Assembly (NCBI RefSeq): GCF_900156785.1
Contig: NZ_FTOP01000005.1
Location: forward strand, 62,001 to 126,000
Reading direction: 5' to 3'
DNA: 64,000 bases
Source: Belliella pelovolcani
GTDB taxonomy: Bacteria > Bacteroidota > Bacteroidia > Cytophagales > Cyclobacteriaceae
The notes under the pieces were generated by a model. That model did no database searches and was not told the DNA's origin. It saw only the letters and a program-made list of their open reading frames with translations. The translations under genes were made by a program, and so were the position numbers. Of this stretch, positions 8,808-17,325 are shown in pieces; the first letter of the stretch is position 1; each line of letters begins with the position of its first letter.

Positions 8808-10472
8808 ATGTCAGATAACATGAAAGATTACAAGTTTGATCTTCCAAAAAATCACAAATCTATCATCAAGGTGATAGGTGTTGGAGGAGGTGGTTCCAAT
8901 GCGGTGAACCACATGTACAATCAAGGTATCAAAGATGTGGAATTCGTAGTAGTCAATACGGATGCACAGGCTTTGAAAAGTAGCCCAGTACCTTTGCGCT
9001 TGCAGTTGGGTGCCAACCTAACCGAAGGTCTTGGAGCGGGTGCCAATCCAGAGAGAGGTAGAAATGCCGCTTTGGAAAGCAAAGAAGAGATCAGAGAATT
9101 GCTTTCTGATAATACCAAGATGGTATTCATTACGGCTGGTATGGGAGGTGGTACTGGGACAGGTGCTGCTCCAGTGATCGCCAAGATCGCCAAGGATTTG
9201 GATATCCTCACGGTAGGGATCGTGACGGCTCCGTTCATGTTTGAGGGAAGAAAGAAAATGGCTTCTGCACAAGCAGGGATTGAAGCTTTGAGAGAAAACT
9301 GTGATACCGTTCTCGTGATCCTCAATGACAAATTGAGAGAAGTCTACGGTAATTTGGCTATCCGTTCTGCTTTTGCCAAAGCTGATAATGTCCTTACCAC
9401 GGCAGCCAAGTCAATTGCTGAAATCATCACTGTACATCAAGATGTCAATGTGGATTTTGAAGATGTGAAGACAGTCATGAAGGATGCTGGTGCAGCAGTG
9501 ATGGGTTCCGCAGTAGAAGAAGGTGAAGGCAGAGCGATCAAAGCTGCTGAGAAAGCAATCGCCTCTCCACTTTTGAACAATGTGGATATCAAGGGTGCTC
9601 AGAAAATATTGCTTTCCATCATGTCTGGTGAGGAAGAGGAATTGTCTATGGACGAATTGAGCGAAATCACGGAATACATCCAAGAGCGTGCAGGTGCTGA
9701 TGCAGAGTTGATCTTCGGTCAAGGTATTGATCAAGATTTAGCTAAAGCCATCCGTGTGACTGTAATTGCTACAGGGTTTGAGATGGATAGCTTGACGACC
9801 CCTACAGCAGCCAAGGCTGTAGAACCTCAAGAACAGAAAAAGGTAGAAGTTTCAGAAACTCTTGAAGAGGAGAATGTGAAAAAAGTCATTCACCTAGAGT
9901 CTGGCAAGACCTCAAAAGTGGAAGAAGATGCACCAGCACAGTCTGGTCAGACTTTTACTTTCACTTTTCAAAAGCCGCTTTTCCCTACTCCAACTGAAAA
10001 TAATTTCAAAATGGAGCAACCAAAAGCGGTTGAACCAGCGCAATCTATGGCACCAAAGCAAATAGAGGTGGAGCAAGAAGATGAACCAGAATTTGAGTTT
10101 GTCAAAGCCAATACAGCTGAGCCTGAGAAGAAGGTATTTACTTTAGAAGAAGAAGAGCCAGAGGTGCAAGCTTCACAAAAAGAGGAAGCTCCAGCTGATA
10201 GCCCAGCTTACAGCAATGACTATTATGAGCAATTGAAGCAGAAGGCCATCCAAAGAGCACACGAACGCTTCGAGAAGCTGAAAAGCTTGAAAAATAACGC
10301 ACACAATCCAGAGGAATTCAAGGACAAGTTGGAAACTCCTGCTTATGTGAGAAGACAAGTGAAGCTGAATGATGTGCAACACAGTTCTGAAAGAAGTATC
10401 TCAAGATTCAATTTGACTGATGACAATGAATTCTTGAAGAACAATAGATTTCTACATGACAATGTTGATTAA
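8808..10472 (+). CDS. ftsZ: Cell division GTPase FtsZ with long C-terminal tail
   Basis: Tubulin-like GTPase that forms the Z ring. The GTPase domain fills roughly residues 15-335, with GVGGGGSNAVN, NTDAQAL and the tubulin signature GGGTGTGAAP near 105. At 554 residues it is much longer than E. coli FtsZ (383). The extra length is an acidic, low-complexity linker (about 345-505, rich in E, P, K and A). The usual C-terminal partner-binding peptide is recognisable as TPAYVRRQ at about 510, but about 37 further residues follow it. The gene is preceded by a 103-base gap with a stem-loop and may have its own promoter. It ends 3 bases from a convergent gene. Confidence 0.97.
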   Translation: MSDNMKDYKFDLPKNHKSIIKVIGVGGGGSNAVNHMYNQGIKDVEFVVVNTDAQALKSSPVPLRLQLGANLTEGLGAGANPERGRNAALESKEEIRELLSDNTKMVFITAGMGGGTGTGAAPVIAKIAKDLDILTVGIVTAPFMFEGRKKMASAQAGIEALRENCDTVLVILNDKLREVYGNLAIRSAFAKADNVLTTAAKSIAEIITVHQDVNVDFEDVKTVMKDAGAAVMGSAVEEGEGRAIKAAEKAIASPLLNNVDIKGAQKILLSIMSGEEEELSMDELSEITEYIQERAGADAELIFGQGIDQDLAKAIRVTVIATGFEMDSLTTPTAAKAVEPQEQKKVEVSETLEEENVKKVIHLESGKTSKVEEDAPAQSGQTFTFTFQKPLFPTPTENNFKMEQPKAVEPAQSMAPKQIEVEQEDEPEFEFVKANTAEPEKKVFTLEEEEPEVQASQKEEAPADSPAYSNDYYEQLKQKAIQRAHERFEKLKSLKNNAHNPEEFKDKLETPAYVRRQVKLNDVQHSSERSISRFNLTDDNEFLKNNRFLHDNVD

Positions 10473-10494
10473 GTCTTAGTACTTAATCAACATT
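10461..10494. terminator. 14-bp perfect palindrome shared by the ends of ftsZ and the convergent reductase
   Basis: Arms 10461-10474 (aatgttgattaagt) and 10481-10494 (acttaatcaacatt) are exact reverse complements with a 6-nt loop. The left arm encodes the last residues and stop of FtsZ and the right arm those of the minus-strand reductase. It probably acts as a bidirectional transcript end, although neither side has a long T-run. Confidence 0.5.
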
Positions 10495-11000
10495 TCAGCC
10501 TGGGAACGGAGCAATTCCATGTACAGCCTGTTGGTGAGCAGGTTATCTGACATATTTTCCTCGATCTTCGCAAATTTGAGTTTGAGGGGAAGTACATGCA
10601 TCCCAAGGTAATGGAAGATGTCGGTGAGGTGGCTCAATGCGATGCCACCCCCGCCTATTCCTGAAGATAGCCCCATCAGGGCGCATTTTTTATCTCTAAA
10701 TGTATTAGGGTAAGTCATTCCATCAATAAATGCTTTCAGAATTCCTGGAAATGAACCATTATATTCAGGGACAATAAAAACAAATTTTTCCCCTGTCTTG
10801 ACTTGATCATGAAAAGCATTGTAAACAGGGTTTTTCCCATTGTTTTCGTAGAGTGCCGAAAACACAAAATCAGCAGGCAGATCTCGCATATCTAAAATTT
10901 CTGATGATACGTCCATGCTTGCTAAGGTTTCTTGATATATTTCAGCGAGTTGTCTCGAAAGTGAATTTTTGCGATTGGTACCTACGATAATTTTGATCAT
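10476..11000 (-). CDS. NADPH-dependent FMN reductase family protein
   Basis: A 174-residue flavodoxin-like protein. It starts MIKIIVGTNRKNSLSRQLA, where GTNRKNS is the FMN phosphate-binding loop after the first beta strand. FIVPEYNGSFPGILKAFIDG around residues 75-95 is the family hallmark for flavin binding. Such proteins reduce FMN, quinones or other acceptors with NAD(P)H; the substrate cannot be read from sequence. The frame is open for 118 more codons upstream, but that extension is low-complexity, overlaps the start of the divergent purine nucleoside phosphorylase and lacks family sequence, so the ATG at 11000 is chosen. It is convergent with ftsZ. Confidence 0.85.
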   Translation of the reverse strand: MIKIIVGTNRKNSLSRQLAEIYQETLASMDVSSEILDMRDLPADFVFSALYENNGKNPVYNAFHDQVKTGEKFVFIVPEYNGSFPGILKAFIDGMTYPNTFRDKKCALMGLSSGIGGGGIALSHLTDIFHYLGMHVLPLKLKFAKIEENMSDNLLTNRLYMELLRSQAEMLIKY

Positions 11001-11087
11001 GTTTTTTTCTTTAGGAACAATTACAAAGTAAAGGCGGAATAGTTTAAACAAAAATGAATTCCTTATTTTAGACCAAAATTTAAAGAA

Positions 11088-11927
11088 ATGCGACAGGAAC
11101 CTCAAATAGACTATTCCACCCAAGTACAACATGCCGTAGATCATATTCACCAAGTATTTGCAGATCCAATTTCCATTGGAATTATTTTGGGAACTGGCTT
11201 GGGGCAGTTGATACAGCAGATCGAAATCGAGCATGAGATTCCTTATCAGGAGATTCCGTTTTTTCCTGTTTCTACGGTGGAGAGTCATAGCGGGAAGTTG
11301 ATCATTGGGAAGCTTTCGGGCAAGCGCGTATTGGCCATGCAAGGGAGATTTCACTATTATGAAGGCTACTCGATGAAAGAGGTGACTTTTCCAGTGCGCG
11401 TGATGAAGCGCTTGGGTGTCAAGCAGCTGATTGTCTCCAATGCAGCAGGTGGTCTACACCCCGAGTATCAGGTTGGTGGGCTGATGATCCTCAATGACCA
11501 TATAGATCTCTTTCCTGAAAATCCACTGAGGGGGAAGAATTTGGATGCATTTGGTGTGAGATTTCCAGACATGAGTGAGCCTTATAGCAGGAGGTTGATC
11601 AACAGTGCTTTGGAGATTGCTCAGGGAAATAAATTGGAAATCAATCAGGGAGTATATGCGGGTGTACAGGGTCCCAACCTAGAAACCAAAGCAGAATACA
11701 AATACCTAAGGACTATCGGAGCAGATGCGGTAGGAATGAGTACGATTCCTGAGGTCATCGTGGCTAGACACATGGATATGGAAGTATTTGCAATATCAGC
11801 CATCACTGACTTGTGTTCCCCAGGGAATATCAAGGAAGTGAGCATCGCAGAGGTCCTGGCTGCTGCTGCCATCGCCGAACCCAAAATGTCATTGATCATT
11901 AAAGAGCTGGTAAAGCGGGTAGCGTAG
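11088..11927 (+). CDS. Purine nucleoside phosphorylase (first copy)
   Basis: Trimeric (class I) PNP that cleaves guanosine/inosine-type nucleosides with phosphate to base and ribose 1-phosphate. The 279 residues show GIILGTGLGQL (phosphate loop), GRFHYYEGY, SNAAGGLHPEYQVGGLM, GVYAGVQGPNLETKAEY and VGMSTIPEVIVARH, all typical of the PNP/MTAP family. The conserved ITDLCSPG segment replaces the ITNECNPT seen in the second copy (12472-13284), so the purine-contacting residues differ between the two. It is divergent from the FMN reductase with an 87-base gap. Paralogy to the second copy is clear along the whole length. Confidence 0.93.
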   Translation: MRQEPQIDYSTQVQHAVDHIHQVFADPISIGIILGTGLGQLIQQIEIEHEIPYQEIPFFPVSTVESHSGKLIIGKLSGKRVLAMQGRFHYYEGYSMKEVTFPVRVMKRLGVKQLIVSNAAGGLHPEYQVGGLMILNDHIDLFPENPLRGKNLDAFGVRFPDMSEPYSRRLINSALEIAQGNKLEINQGVYAGVQGPNLETKAEYKYLRTIGADAVGMSTIPEVIVARHMDMEVFAISAITDLCSPGNIKEVSIAEVLAAAAIAEPKMSLIIKELVKRVA

Positions 11928-12061
11928 TGTTATTGTACCAAGTACCAAGTACAATGTACCAAGTACCAAGTATGATGTACCAAGTAAGAGGTGTCGATGT
12001 AGGATTTGAAGGCTATATCTGTGGACTGAGATGTGAATTCATGTAAAACAAAACATGTGAA
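11928..12061. repeat. Short direct-repeat tract
   Basis: Between 11935 and 11989 the units accaagta and gtaccaa recur with spacers such as caatgt and tgatgt, giving at least five copies of gtaccaag-like words. It looks like slippage-generated simple sequence rather than a CRISPR or integration site. No gene is seen. Confidence 0.6.
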
Positions 12062-12150
12062 AACCCGAAGGGGTTAAACTTAGATTAGCCCTGTATGAAA
12101 AGCAGGGTAAATAATTCAGATCTAATTGTTTTATCAACCCTGAAAGGGTT
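12062..12150. repeat. REP-like palindrome cluster
   Basis: Three small hairpins follow one another: aacccgaaggggtt at 12062-12075, gccctg...cagggt at 12088-12108 and aaccctgaaagggtt at 12136-12150. The last word recurs exactly at 53491-53505 and 53582-53596, and a variant (gaccctgacagggtc) occurs near 16912. Such dispersed palindromes resemble REP units mobilised by REP-associated (RAYT) transposases; none is encoded in this window. Confidence 0.6.
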
Positions 12151-12289
12151 GAATTTCTTTATTCAAAGGGGAAAAATGCACTAATAAATAAAACAGCTTA
12201 CTAAACCGTTTCTGTTACAGTAAAAAAGTTTCAGCCTAAACCATAAGTTGTACAAACTGCGGTATCCATAGCGCTCGCCGAAAGGAAAA

Positions 12290-12471
12290 AATATTAACTA
12301 CTATTTTCCAAAAAAAAACCAAGCACCTCAACTTCAAATAACTCAATCAACCATTAACCAATCACTAATACATTCCTGAACCTACCAATTCTTCCACCCC
12401 TATTCCCCCAATAACCCAATAACTCAATCAACTAACAACCTTCCAACTTTATAACCTTTCAACTATCCCCC
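12290..12471 (+). other. G-depleted leader upstream of second PNP gene
   Basis: In about 180 bases only two G residues occur on the plus strand, and the tract is made of A, C and T words such as aacc, caact and cttcc up to the ATG at 12472. No open frame, promoter match or hairpin was recognised here. A similar, shorter tract precedes the gene at 53715. Confidence 0.55.
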
Positions 12472-13284
12472 ATGACCTATTTCGAAAAAGCAAATTCCGC
12501 GGCAGCCTATGTTCAGTCTCAAGTTTCTCAAACTGCTGACACTTTGGTGATATTGGGTTCTGGTTTGGGTGGGTTTGTGGAGGTTTTGGAAGAAGCTGTT
12601 TCCATTCCTTATGGTCAGATTCCATATTTCCCTGTTTCTACTGTTGCAGGCCATTCAGGTGAATTGATGTTGGGTAAGGTTGGAGACAAATGGATCTGGG
12701 TAATGAATGGCAGATTTCATTATTATGAAGGCTATGAATTGGGTGAGACCGTATTTCCTTTAAGAGTTTTGAGTTTGTTGGGAGTAAAAAATCTGGTCGT
12801 ATCCAATGCTGCGGGTGGCTTGAATCCTGATTTCAAAGTAGGTGATTTGATGCTGATCACTGACCATATCGACAAGTTTCCATCTAATTCACTCAGAGGT
12901 AAAGATGCAATAGATTTTGGAGTAAGGTTTCCCGATATGAGTGAGCCTTATGATCTAGCTTGGAGAAATCTGGCCAAGGAAAAGGCAAAATCTTTACAAA
13001 TCAACCTAAGAGAGGGAACATATACAGGAGTGACTGGTCCAAGTCTAGAAACAAAAGCAGAAATCCGATACTACAGAACATTGGGTGGTGATGCGGTCGG
13101 GATGAGTACAGTTCCAGAAGTGATCGCTGCCAATCAAATGGATATGAAGGTCCTCGGCTTCTCCGTCATTACCAACGAATGCAATCCAACTGACAACAAG
13201 CTTTTTGCACATGAAGATGTGGTGGACGTGGCCAGTAGATCTGGGAAAGCGATGCAGGAGTTGGTGAGATTGGTTTTGGGTTAG
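12472..13284 (+). CDS. Purine nucleoside phosphorylase (second copy)
   Basis: A 270-residue class I PNP with VILGSGLGGFVEV, GRFHYYEGYELGE, SNAAGGLNPDFKVGDLM, GTYTGVTGPSLETKAE, VGMSTVPEVIAANQ and the base-binding motif FSVITNECNPTDNK. The ITNE segment (Asn in particular) is the known 6-oxopurine recognition element of PNPs such as punA/XapA types, so guanosine/inosine use is likely. It is paralogous to the gene at 11088-11927, separated by a 544-base non-coding stretch, so each is probably transcribed independently. A weak terminator follows. Confidence 0.94.
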   Translation: MTYFEKANSAAAYVQSQVSQTADTLVILGSGLGGFVEVLEEAVSIPYGQIPYFPVSTVAGHSGELMLGKVGDKWIWVMNGRFHYYEGYELGETVFPLRVLSLLGVKNLVVSNAAGGLNPDFKVGDLMLITDHIDKFPSNSLRGKDAIDFGVRFPDMSEPYDLAWRNLAKEKAKSLQINLREGTYTGVTGPSLETKAEIRYYRTLGGDAVGMSTVPEVIAANQMDMKVLGFSVITNECNPTDNKLFAHEDVVDVASRSGKAMQELVRLVLG

Positions 13285-13314
13285 AATTTAAATACTCGTT
13301 AATTCAAAGAAAAA

Positions 13315-13338
13315 CACCCTGTCATAGGGGATTTTTTT
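13315..13338 (+). terminator. Weak intrinsic terminator after second PNP
   Basis: A short hairpin, ccct-gtcat-aggg (13317-13329), is followed by a run of seven T. The stem is only 4-5 bp, so confidence is modest. Confidence 0.4.
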
Positions 13339-13390
13339 GCTACTTCCCTACATCTGCTTAACTTCGTCTGATAATTTTCAATAAGCGTCC

Positions 13391-14302
13391 ATGTCCCTGA
13401 TCGTTCAGAACCTTACCAAAATCTATGCGCAGCAAAAGGCCCTTGACCAAGTTTCCTTTGAAGCTGAAAAAGGGCAGGTTTTGGGTTTTTTAGGTCCTAA
13501 TGGCGCTGGGAAATCCACCACCATGAAAATTGCCACAGGGTTTTTATTGCCAGATGAAGGGGATGTGCTGATCAATGGGATTTCTGTAATGAAGTCACCC
13601 CAAGCTGTGTCTAAGCTTATCGGCTATTTGCCGGAGCATAATCCGCTATATTTGGATATGTATGTGAGGGAGTTTTTGGGATTTATCGCTGGACTTTATG
13701 GCATCAAAGGTCAAAAAGCCAAAAGCAGAATCGATGAATTGATTCCGCTTTGTGGTTTGGAAGTGGAAGCACACAAAAAGATCCATCAACTTTCTAAAGG
13801 ATATAGACAGCGTGTCGGATTGGCCAAAGCACTGATCCATGATCCTGAAGTAATCATCTTGGATGAGCCGACCACAGGTCTAGACCCTAATCAATTGGTG
13901 GAAATACGTGCTTTGATTAAGAAAATTAGCAAGGAAAAAACCCTGATTCTCAGCACACACATCATGCAGGAAGTGGAAGCCATCTGCGAGAAAGTAGTGA
14001 TTATCAACAGAGGAAAAATTGTAGCTTCTGACCTTTTATCCAATCTAAAGTCTGAAGCGGGTAAAGTAGCACTGACTTTAGAAACAGAAGAGCCTTTAGA
14101 ATTGGATTGGTTTGAGGGGATTGGAAAAGTTGAATTTGTGCCTAACAAGCAATTTGCTGTTTCGATTCTCGTTGAAGATGGCAGTGTCGGAAGAAAAGCT
14201 TTACTTCAAATCGTACAAGAAAAAGAGTTGAATTTGATCAGTATTCAGCAAAAAGAAAAGAATTTGGAATCTATTTTTCAACAAATCACCCAAAGCAAAT
14301 AA
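13391..14302 (+). CDS. gldA: Gliding-type ABC transporter ATPase GldA
   Basis: ATP-binding subunit of the GldA-GldF-GldG ABC transporter, known from flavobacterial gliding genetics. The 303 residues have Walker A GPNGAGKS at 35-42, a signature loop LSKGYRQRVG around 138, Walker B VIILDEPTTGLDP around 158 and the His switch STHIM. A C-terminal extension of about 90 residues follows, as in export/gliding ATPases of this subfamily. The phrase GYLPEHNPLYLDMYVREFL is typical of GldA. gldF follows after 4 bases. The transported substrate is not known; a role in gliding is inferred from the intact three-gene set. Confidence 0.9.
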   Translation: MSLIVQNLTKIYAQQKALDQVSFEAEKGQVLGFLGPNGAGKSTTMKIATGFLLPDEGDVLINGISVMKSPQAVSKLIGYLPEHNPLYLDMYVREFLGFIAGLYGIKGQKAKSRIDELIPLCGLEVEAHKKIHQLSKGYRQRVGLAKALIHDPEVIILDEPTTGLDPNQLVEIRALIKKISKEKTLILSTHIMQEVEAICEKVVIINRGKIVASDLLSNLKSEAGKVALTLETEEPLELDWFEGIGKVEFVPNKQFAVSILVEDGSVGRKALLQIVQEKELNLISIQQKEKNLESIFQQITQSK

Positions 14303-14306
14303 TTTG

Positions 14307-15029
14307 ATGCGCGCATTGTATTGGAAGGAAATCAACGCATTTTTTGGAAACCTTTCAGGATTCCTAATTTTAGCTGTTTTCCTGATTTCCATTGGTTTGA
14401 TGGTCTGGGTTTTCCCTGACTCTTCAGTGTTGGCTTATGGTTTCGCGGATTTGGAGCCACTATTTGTTTATACACCTTATGTTTTCACTTTTCTGATTCC
14501 TGCGATCACGATGAAGATGATTGCAGAAGAAAGAAAATCAGGGACTTGGGAAATTTTGAGAACTTCACCACTAGGAGATTTGGCAATTATACTAGCAAAG
14601 TTTCTAGCCGCATTTACACTGGTTTTTATCGCCGTGTTACCCACTTTAGTCTATTATTACAGCATTGTGCAGCTAGGTGAACCTGTAGGGAATATTGATC
14701 ATGCTGGATTCTTTGGATCTTGGATTGGGCTTTTGCTGATTGGCGCGGTCTTCGCTTCCATTGGGATTTTTGCCAGCGCATTGACAAGCCATCAGATCAT
14801 TGCGTTTATCTGGGGAGTATTCATGATTTTCTTGCTTTACTTTGGACTGACAGCTTTGGTGCAGTTGCAGGTGATGTCTTCCTTTGCACTCTTGTTGGAA
14901 GAATTGAGTTTGAGTTACCACTATGAAAGTATGAGTAGGGGAGTAATCGAAGCGCAGAATGTCGCCTATTTTCTCTCTATTATCATTTTGATGTTGGGTT
15001 TGACTGTTATTTTGATCAGAAGAAAATGA
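14307..15029 (+). CDS. gldF: Gliding ABC transporter permease GldF
   Basis: A 240-residue polytopic membrane protein with about six hydrophobic segments (first at roughly 15-35), belonging to the ABC-2 permease type. Conserved phrases are WKEINAFFGNLSG at the start, PAITMKMIAEERKSGTWEILRTSPL and the C-terminal tail ending in IRRK. The ATG at 14307 is preferred over an in-frame TTG one codon upstream. It is flanked by gldA (4-base gap) and gldG (ATGA overlap), the standard gldAFG arrangement, and should form the membrane channel with GldG. Confidence 0.9.
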   Translation: MRALYWKEINAFFGNLSGFLILAVFLISIGLMVWVFPDSSVLAYGFADLEPLFVYTPYVFTFLIPAITMKMIAEERKSGTWEILRTSPLGDLAIILAKFLAAFTLVFIAVLPTLVYYYSIVQLGEPVGNIDHAGFFGSWIGLLLIGAVFASIGIFASALTSHQIIAFIWGVFMIFLLYFGLTALVQLQVMSSFALLLEELSLSYHYESMSRGVIEAQNVAYFLSIIILMLGLTVILIRRK

Positions 15030-16699
15030 AAAACAAAAGCAGCAAACATATTCTGAAATCACTCGGTTTGATCCTTTTGATCATCGTAGTAATCAATATG
15101 CTTTTTAGATTGGTCCATTTTAGGATTGACTTGACGGAGGAAAAAAGATATTCCCTGCATCCTGCTACTGTGCGGGTATTAGAGCATCTTGAAGAGCCAC
15201 TTGAAGTAGAAATCCTACTCACTGGCAACCTTCCAGGAGGCATGCGCAGGCTACAAAGGTCGATAGAGCAAATGGTCCGAACTTTCAATGCCTACAGTGC
15301 TCAGAAAATCAGTTTTTATTACCTCGATCCGCTTGCACTTCCTGCTGAGCAACAAGAGGACTTTATTGTTGGTTTGACGGACTATGGAATCCAGCCCACC
15401 AATCTTTTTGTCAATGAAGATGGAGGACAGAAGACCAGAATGATTTTCCCAGGAGTATTGATCAAGGATTCCGAGTATGAAACAGGAGCATTGCTCCTCC
15501 GGGGAGAAAAGGGCATGTCACCGGATCAAATTTTGAATAATTCTGTGGAGAATTTAGAGTTTGAGCTGATCAATGCAGTGCGTAAGCTCGTGAGCAAGCA
15601 GCAATATGCCGTAGGTATGCTGATGGGAAATGGTGAGTTGGAGGGCGATGATGGCTTTGGGATCGTAGAAGCATTGGTGGAGGATTTTGAAGTTTTCAAG
15701 ATACCACTGGAGCAAGCAAAAAAGGTAGAAGATTTGGATCCTTTTGATGTGCTGATTATAGCCGGTCCAAAGGAGACTTATTCAGAGAGAGAAATTTACC
15801 TTGTCGATCAATACTTGATGAGAGGCGGGAATCTTGTCATCTTGCCCAATGCTTTGGCTTATGATATGGATGAAGCTGGTGGAGATGGAACAGTGGCTAT
15901 GCCCTTCGATAATGGGCTGGATCAGCTGCTCTTTAGGTTTGGTATTCGGGTCAACAAGGATTTTGTTCAAGACATGAATTTTGGATACCACCCTGTGATG
16001 GCAGGTAATTTTGGGGATCAGCAGCAGTTGGTTCCTTTGCCTTGGCCATTTTACATTGCCGCAGGGAGGATGGCAAAGCATCCTGTTACCAAAGGCCTAG
16101 ATCAGATCGTTTTTAGATTTACTTCAAGCTTAGATACAGTCAAAGCTGATGGTGTGAAGAAAACGCCCTTGATCTTTGGATCTGATTTTGGAAAGAAGCT
16201 AGCAGCGCCTGTTCGGGTTGCTTTTCAGGATATGGAGGATGGTCCTGACTTGGAATCCTATGCCTTACAAAACCTACCCCTACTTTATTTACTGGAGGGA
16301 GACTTCACATCTTTGTTCAAAAACAGATTTTTGCCTGATGGGATGCCAAAGGAAGGTTTTTTGGAATCAGGTAGGCAAGGAAAAGTATTTGTAGCAGGTA
16401 CTGGAAGGCTATTTGAAAGTTCTTTTGATCCGAGGTCAGGCGAACCTTTGCCAATAGGCTTGGATCCTTACAGTGATATGCAGTATGGCAATCGGCTATT
16501 GCTCCAAAACATGATCAATTATTTGGTCGAGCCAGAAGGTATCATCGCCACCAGAACCAAGCAATTCCAAATCCGTCCGCTCAACAAAGTAAAGGTCAGT
16601 CAAGAGAAAGTAAAATGGCAAGTGATCAATGTCTTGCTGCCAGTGGTATTGTTGGGTTTACTTTCATTGGTTTGGATGTTTGCTCGCAAAGGCAGATAA
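15026..16699 (+). CDS. gldG: Gliding motility-associated ABC transporter substrate-binding protein GldG
   Basis: A 557-residue protein with one N-terminal membrane segment (about 9-31), a large extracytoplasmic domain of the ABC-type auxiliary (GldG/DUF4350-like) class and one C-terminal membrane segment (about 530-552). The family phrases FRLVHFRIDLTEEKRYSLHPAT and GNLPGGMRRLQRSIEQM are at the start of the domain. It pairs with GldF and GldA to form the ABC complex. The 4-base overlap with gldF supports cotranslation. Confidence 0.9.
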   Translation: MKNKSSKHILKSLGLILLIIVVINMLFRLVHFRIDLTEEKRYSLHPATVRVLEHLEEPLEVEILLTGNLPGGMRRLQRSIEQMVRTFNAYSAQKISFYYLDPLALPAEQQEDFIVGLTDYGIQPTNLFVNEDGGQKTRMIFPGVLIKDSEYETGALLLRGEKGMSPDQILNNSVENLEFELINAVRKLVSKQQYAVGMLMGNGELEGDDGFGIVEALVEDFEVFKIPLEQAKKVEDLDPFDVLIIAGPKETYSEREIYLVDQYLMRGGNLVILPNALAYDMDEAGGDGTVAMPFDNGLDQLLFRFGIRVNKDFVQDMNFGYHPVMAGNFGDQQQLVPLPWPFYIAAGRMAKHPVTKGLDQIVFRFTSSLDTVKADGVKKTPLIFGSDFGKKLAAPVRVAFQDMEDGPDLESYALQNLPLLYLLEGDFTSLFKNRFLPDGMPKEGFLESGRQGKVFVAGTGRLFESSFDPRSGEPLPIGLDPYSDMQYGNRLLLQNMINYLVEPEGIIATRTKQFQIRPLNKVKVSQEKVKWQVINVLLPVVLLGLLSLVWMFARKGR

Positions 16700-16753
16700 G
16701 GTGCAAAGGAATGTAATTGAAATGAATATGTTGATTTTCAGACTTTAAAAACT

Positions 16754-16930
16754 TGCCCGTCGAGGCGGATTTAAATATTGAGAAAACTGACAGACCCCCG
16801 TCGTTAGATACATCTATTTTTATGCGATTCACCGACCACGAAGTGGTCAAACCTCTCAATAGCCTCGGGTGAGACCCGTGGCGATAAATGACAAATGCCC
16901 TGCCAATTTCAGACCCTGACAGGGTCTGAA
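16754..16930. repeat. REP-like repeat cluster after gldG
   Basis: Contains gaccacgaagtggtc (16834-16848), tcgggtgagacccg (16865-16878) followed by gcgataaatgac, and agaccctgacagggtct (16911-16927). The leading acttgcccgtcgaggcgga (16751-16769) matches, with changes, the cttgtccgtcgtggcgga segment near 53518, and the gcgataaatgac segment matches gcgattaagatgac near 53555. The two regions thus carry versions of the same composite repeat. Confidence 0.55.
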
Positions 16931-17325
16931 CACTCTCTTACAAAAGGTTGAATCGCTTCAGAGGTCTTGATCTTTCCTGTGGCGCTTATCAATTTTAGCT
17001 GATATCCAAAAAAAATTACACTCTCCTATCACTCGAGGTAAATTTTATATGGGGATATAGGTGATAATCATCAATTAAATTTTTTCAATAAGTGAAAATT
17101 GTTTTTTGGTGATGAAAATGGCTTTTAGTAATAACAAGCTGTTTGAATAGGTAAATAAACAACTATTATGTTTTTTTAAACAATATAAAAAATTGAAATT
17201 ATTATAAAAAATATTTAGGGAGAACTTGTTTTTTAATTTCGGGGGGGTACTTTGAGCATCGAAAAGTCTTCGATATCTAATCTGAATACTTTTTAGGAGT
17301 GTGTGGAAAAACTTATCTAATTCTT
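16931..17325 (+). promoter_or_regulatory. AT-rich spacer with possible promoter for the small peptide gene
   Basis: About 395 bases, very AT-rich, with no convincing open frame. A tactttg word at 17249-17255 lies after an ttg about 20 bases upstream (near 17226), across a run of seven G. This is an imperfect match to the Bacteroidota TTTG/TAnnTTTG promoter and is the best candidate for driving the peptide gene at 17326. Confidence 0.3.

Noticed and set aside
11001-11354. 118-codon N-terminal extension of the FMN reductase
   Set aside because: It overlaps the divergent PNP gene, has no family similarity, and the flavodoxin fold begins at MIKIIVGT.
11935-11989. gtaccaag repeats as CRISPR or attachment site
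   Set aside because: Units are too short and irregular, with no spacers of even length and no cas or integrase gene nearby.
16931-17325. Replication or plasmid origin because of AT-rich DNA near dnaN
   Set aside because: No DnaA-box cluster, iterons or dnaA gene were recognised; AT-richness alone is not enough.
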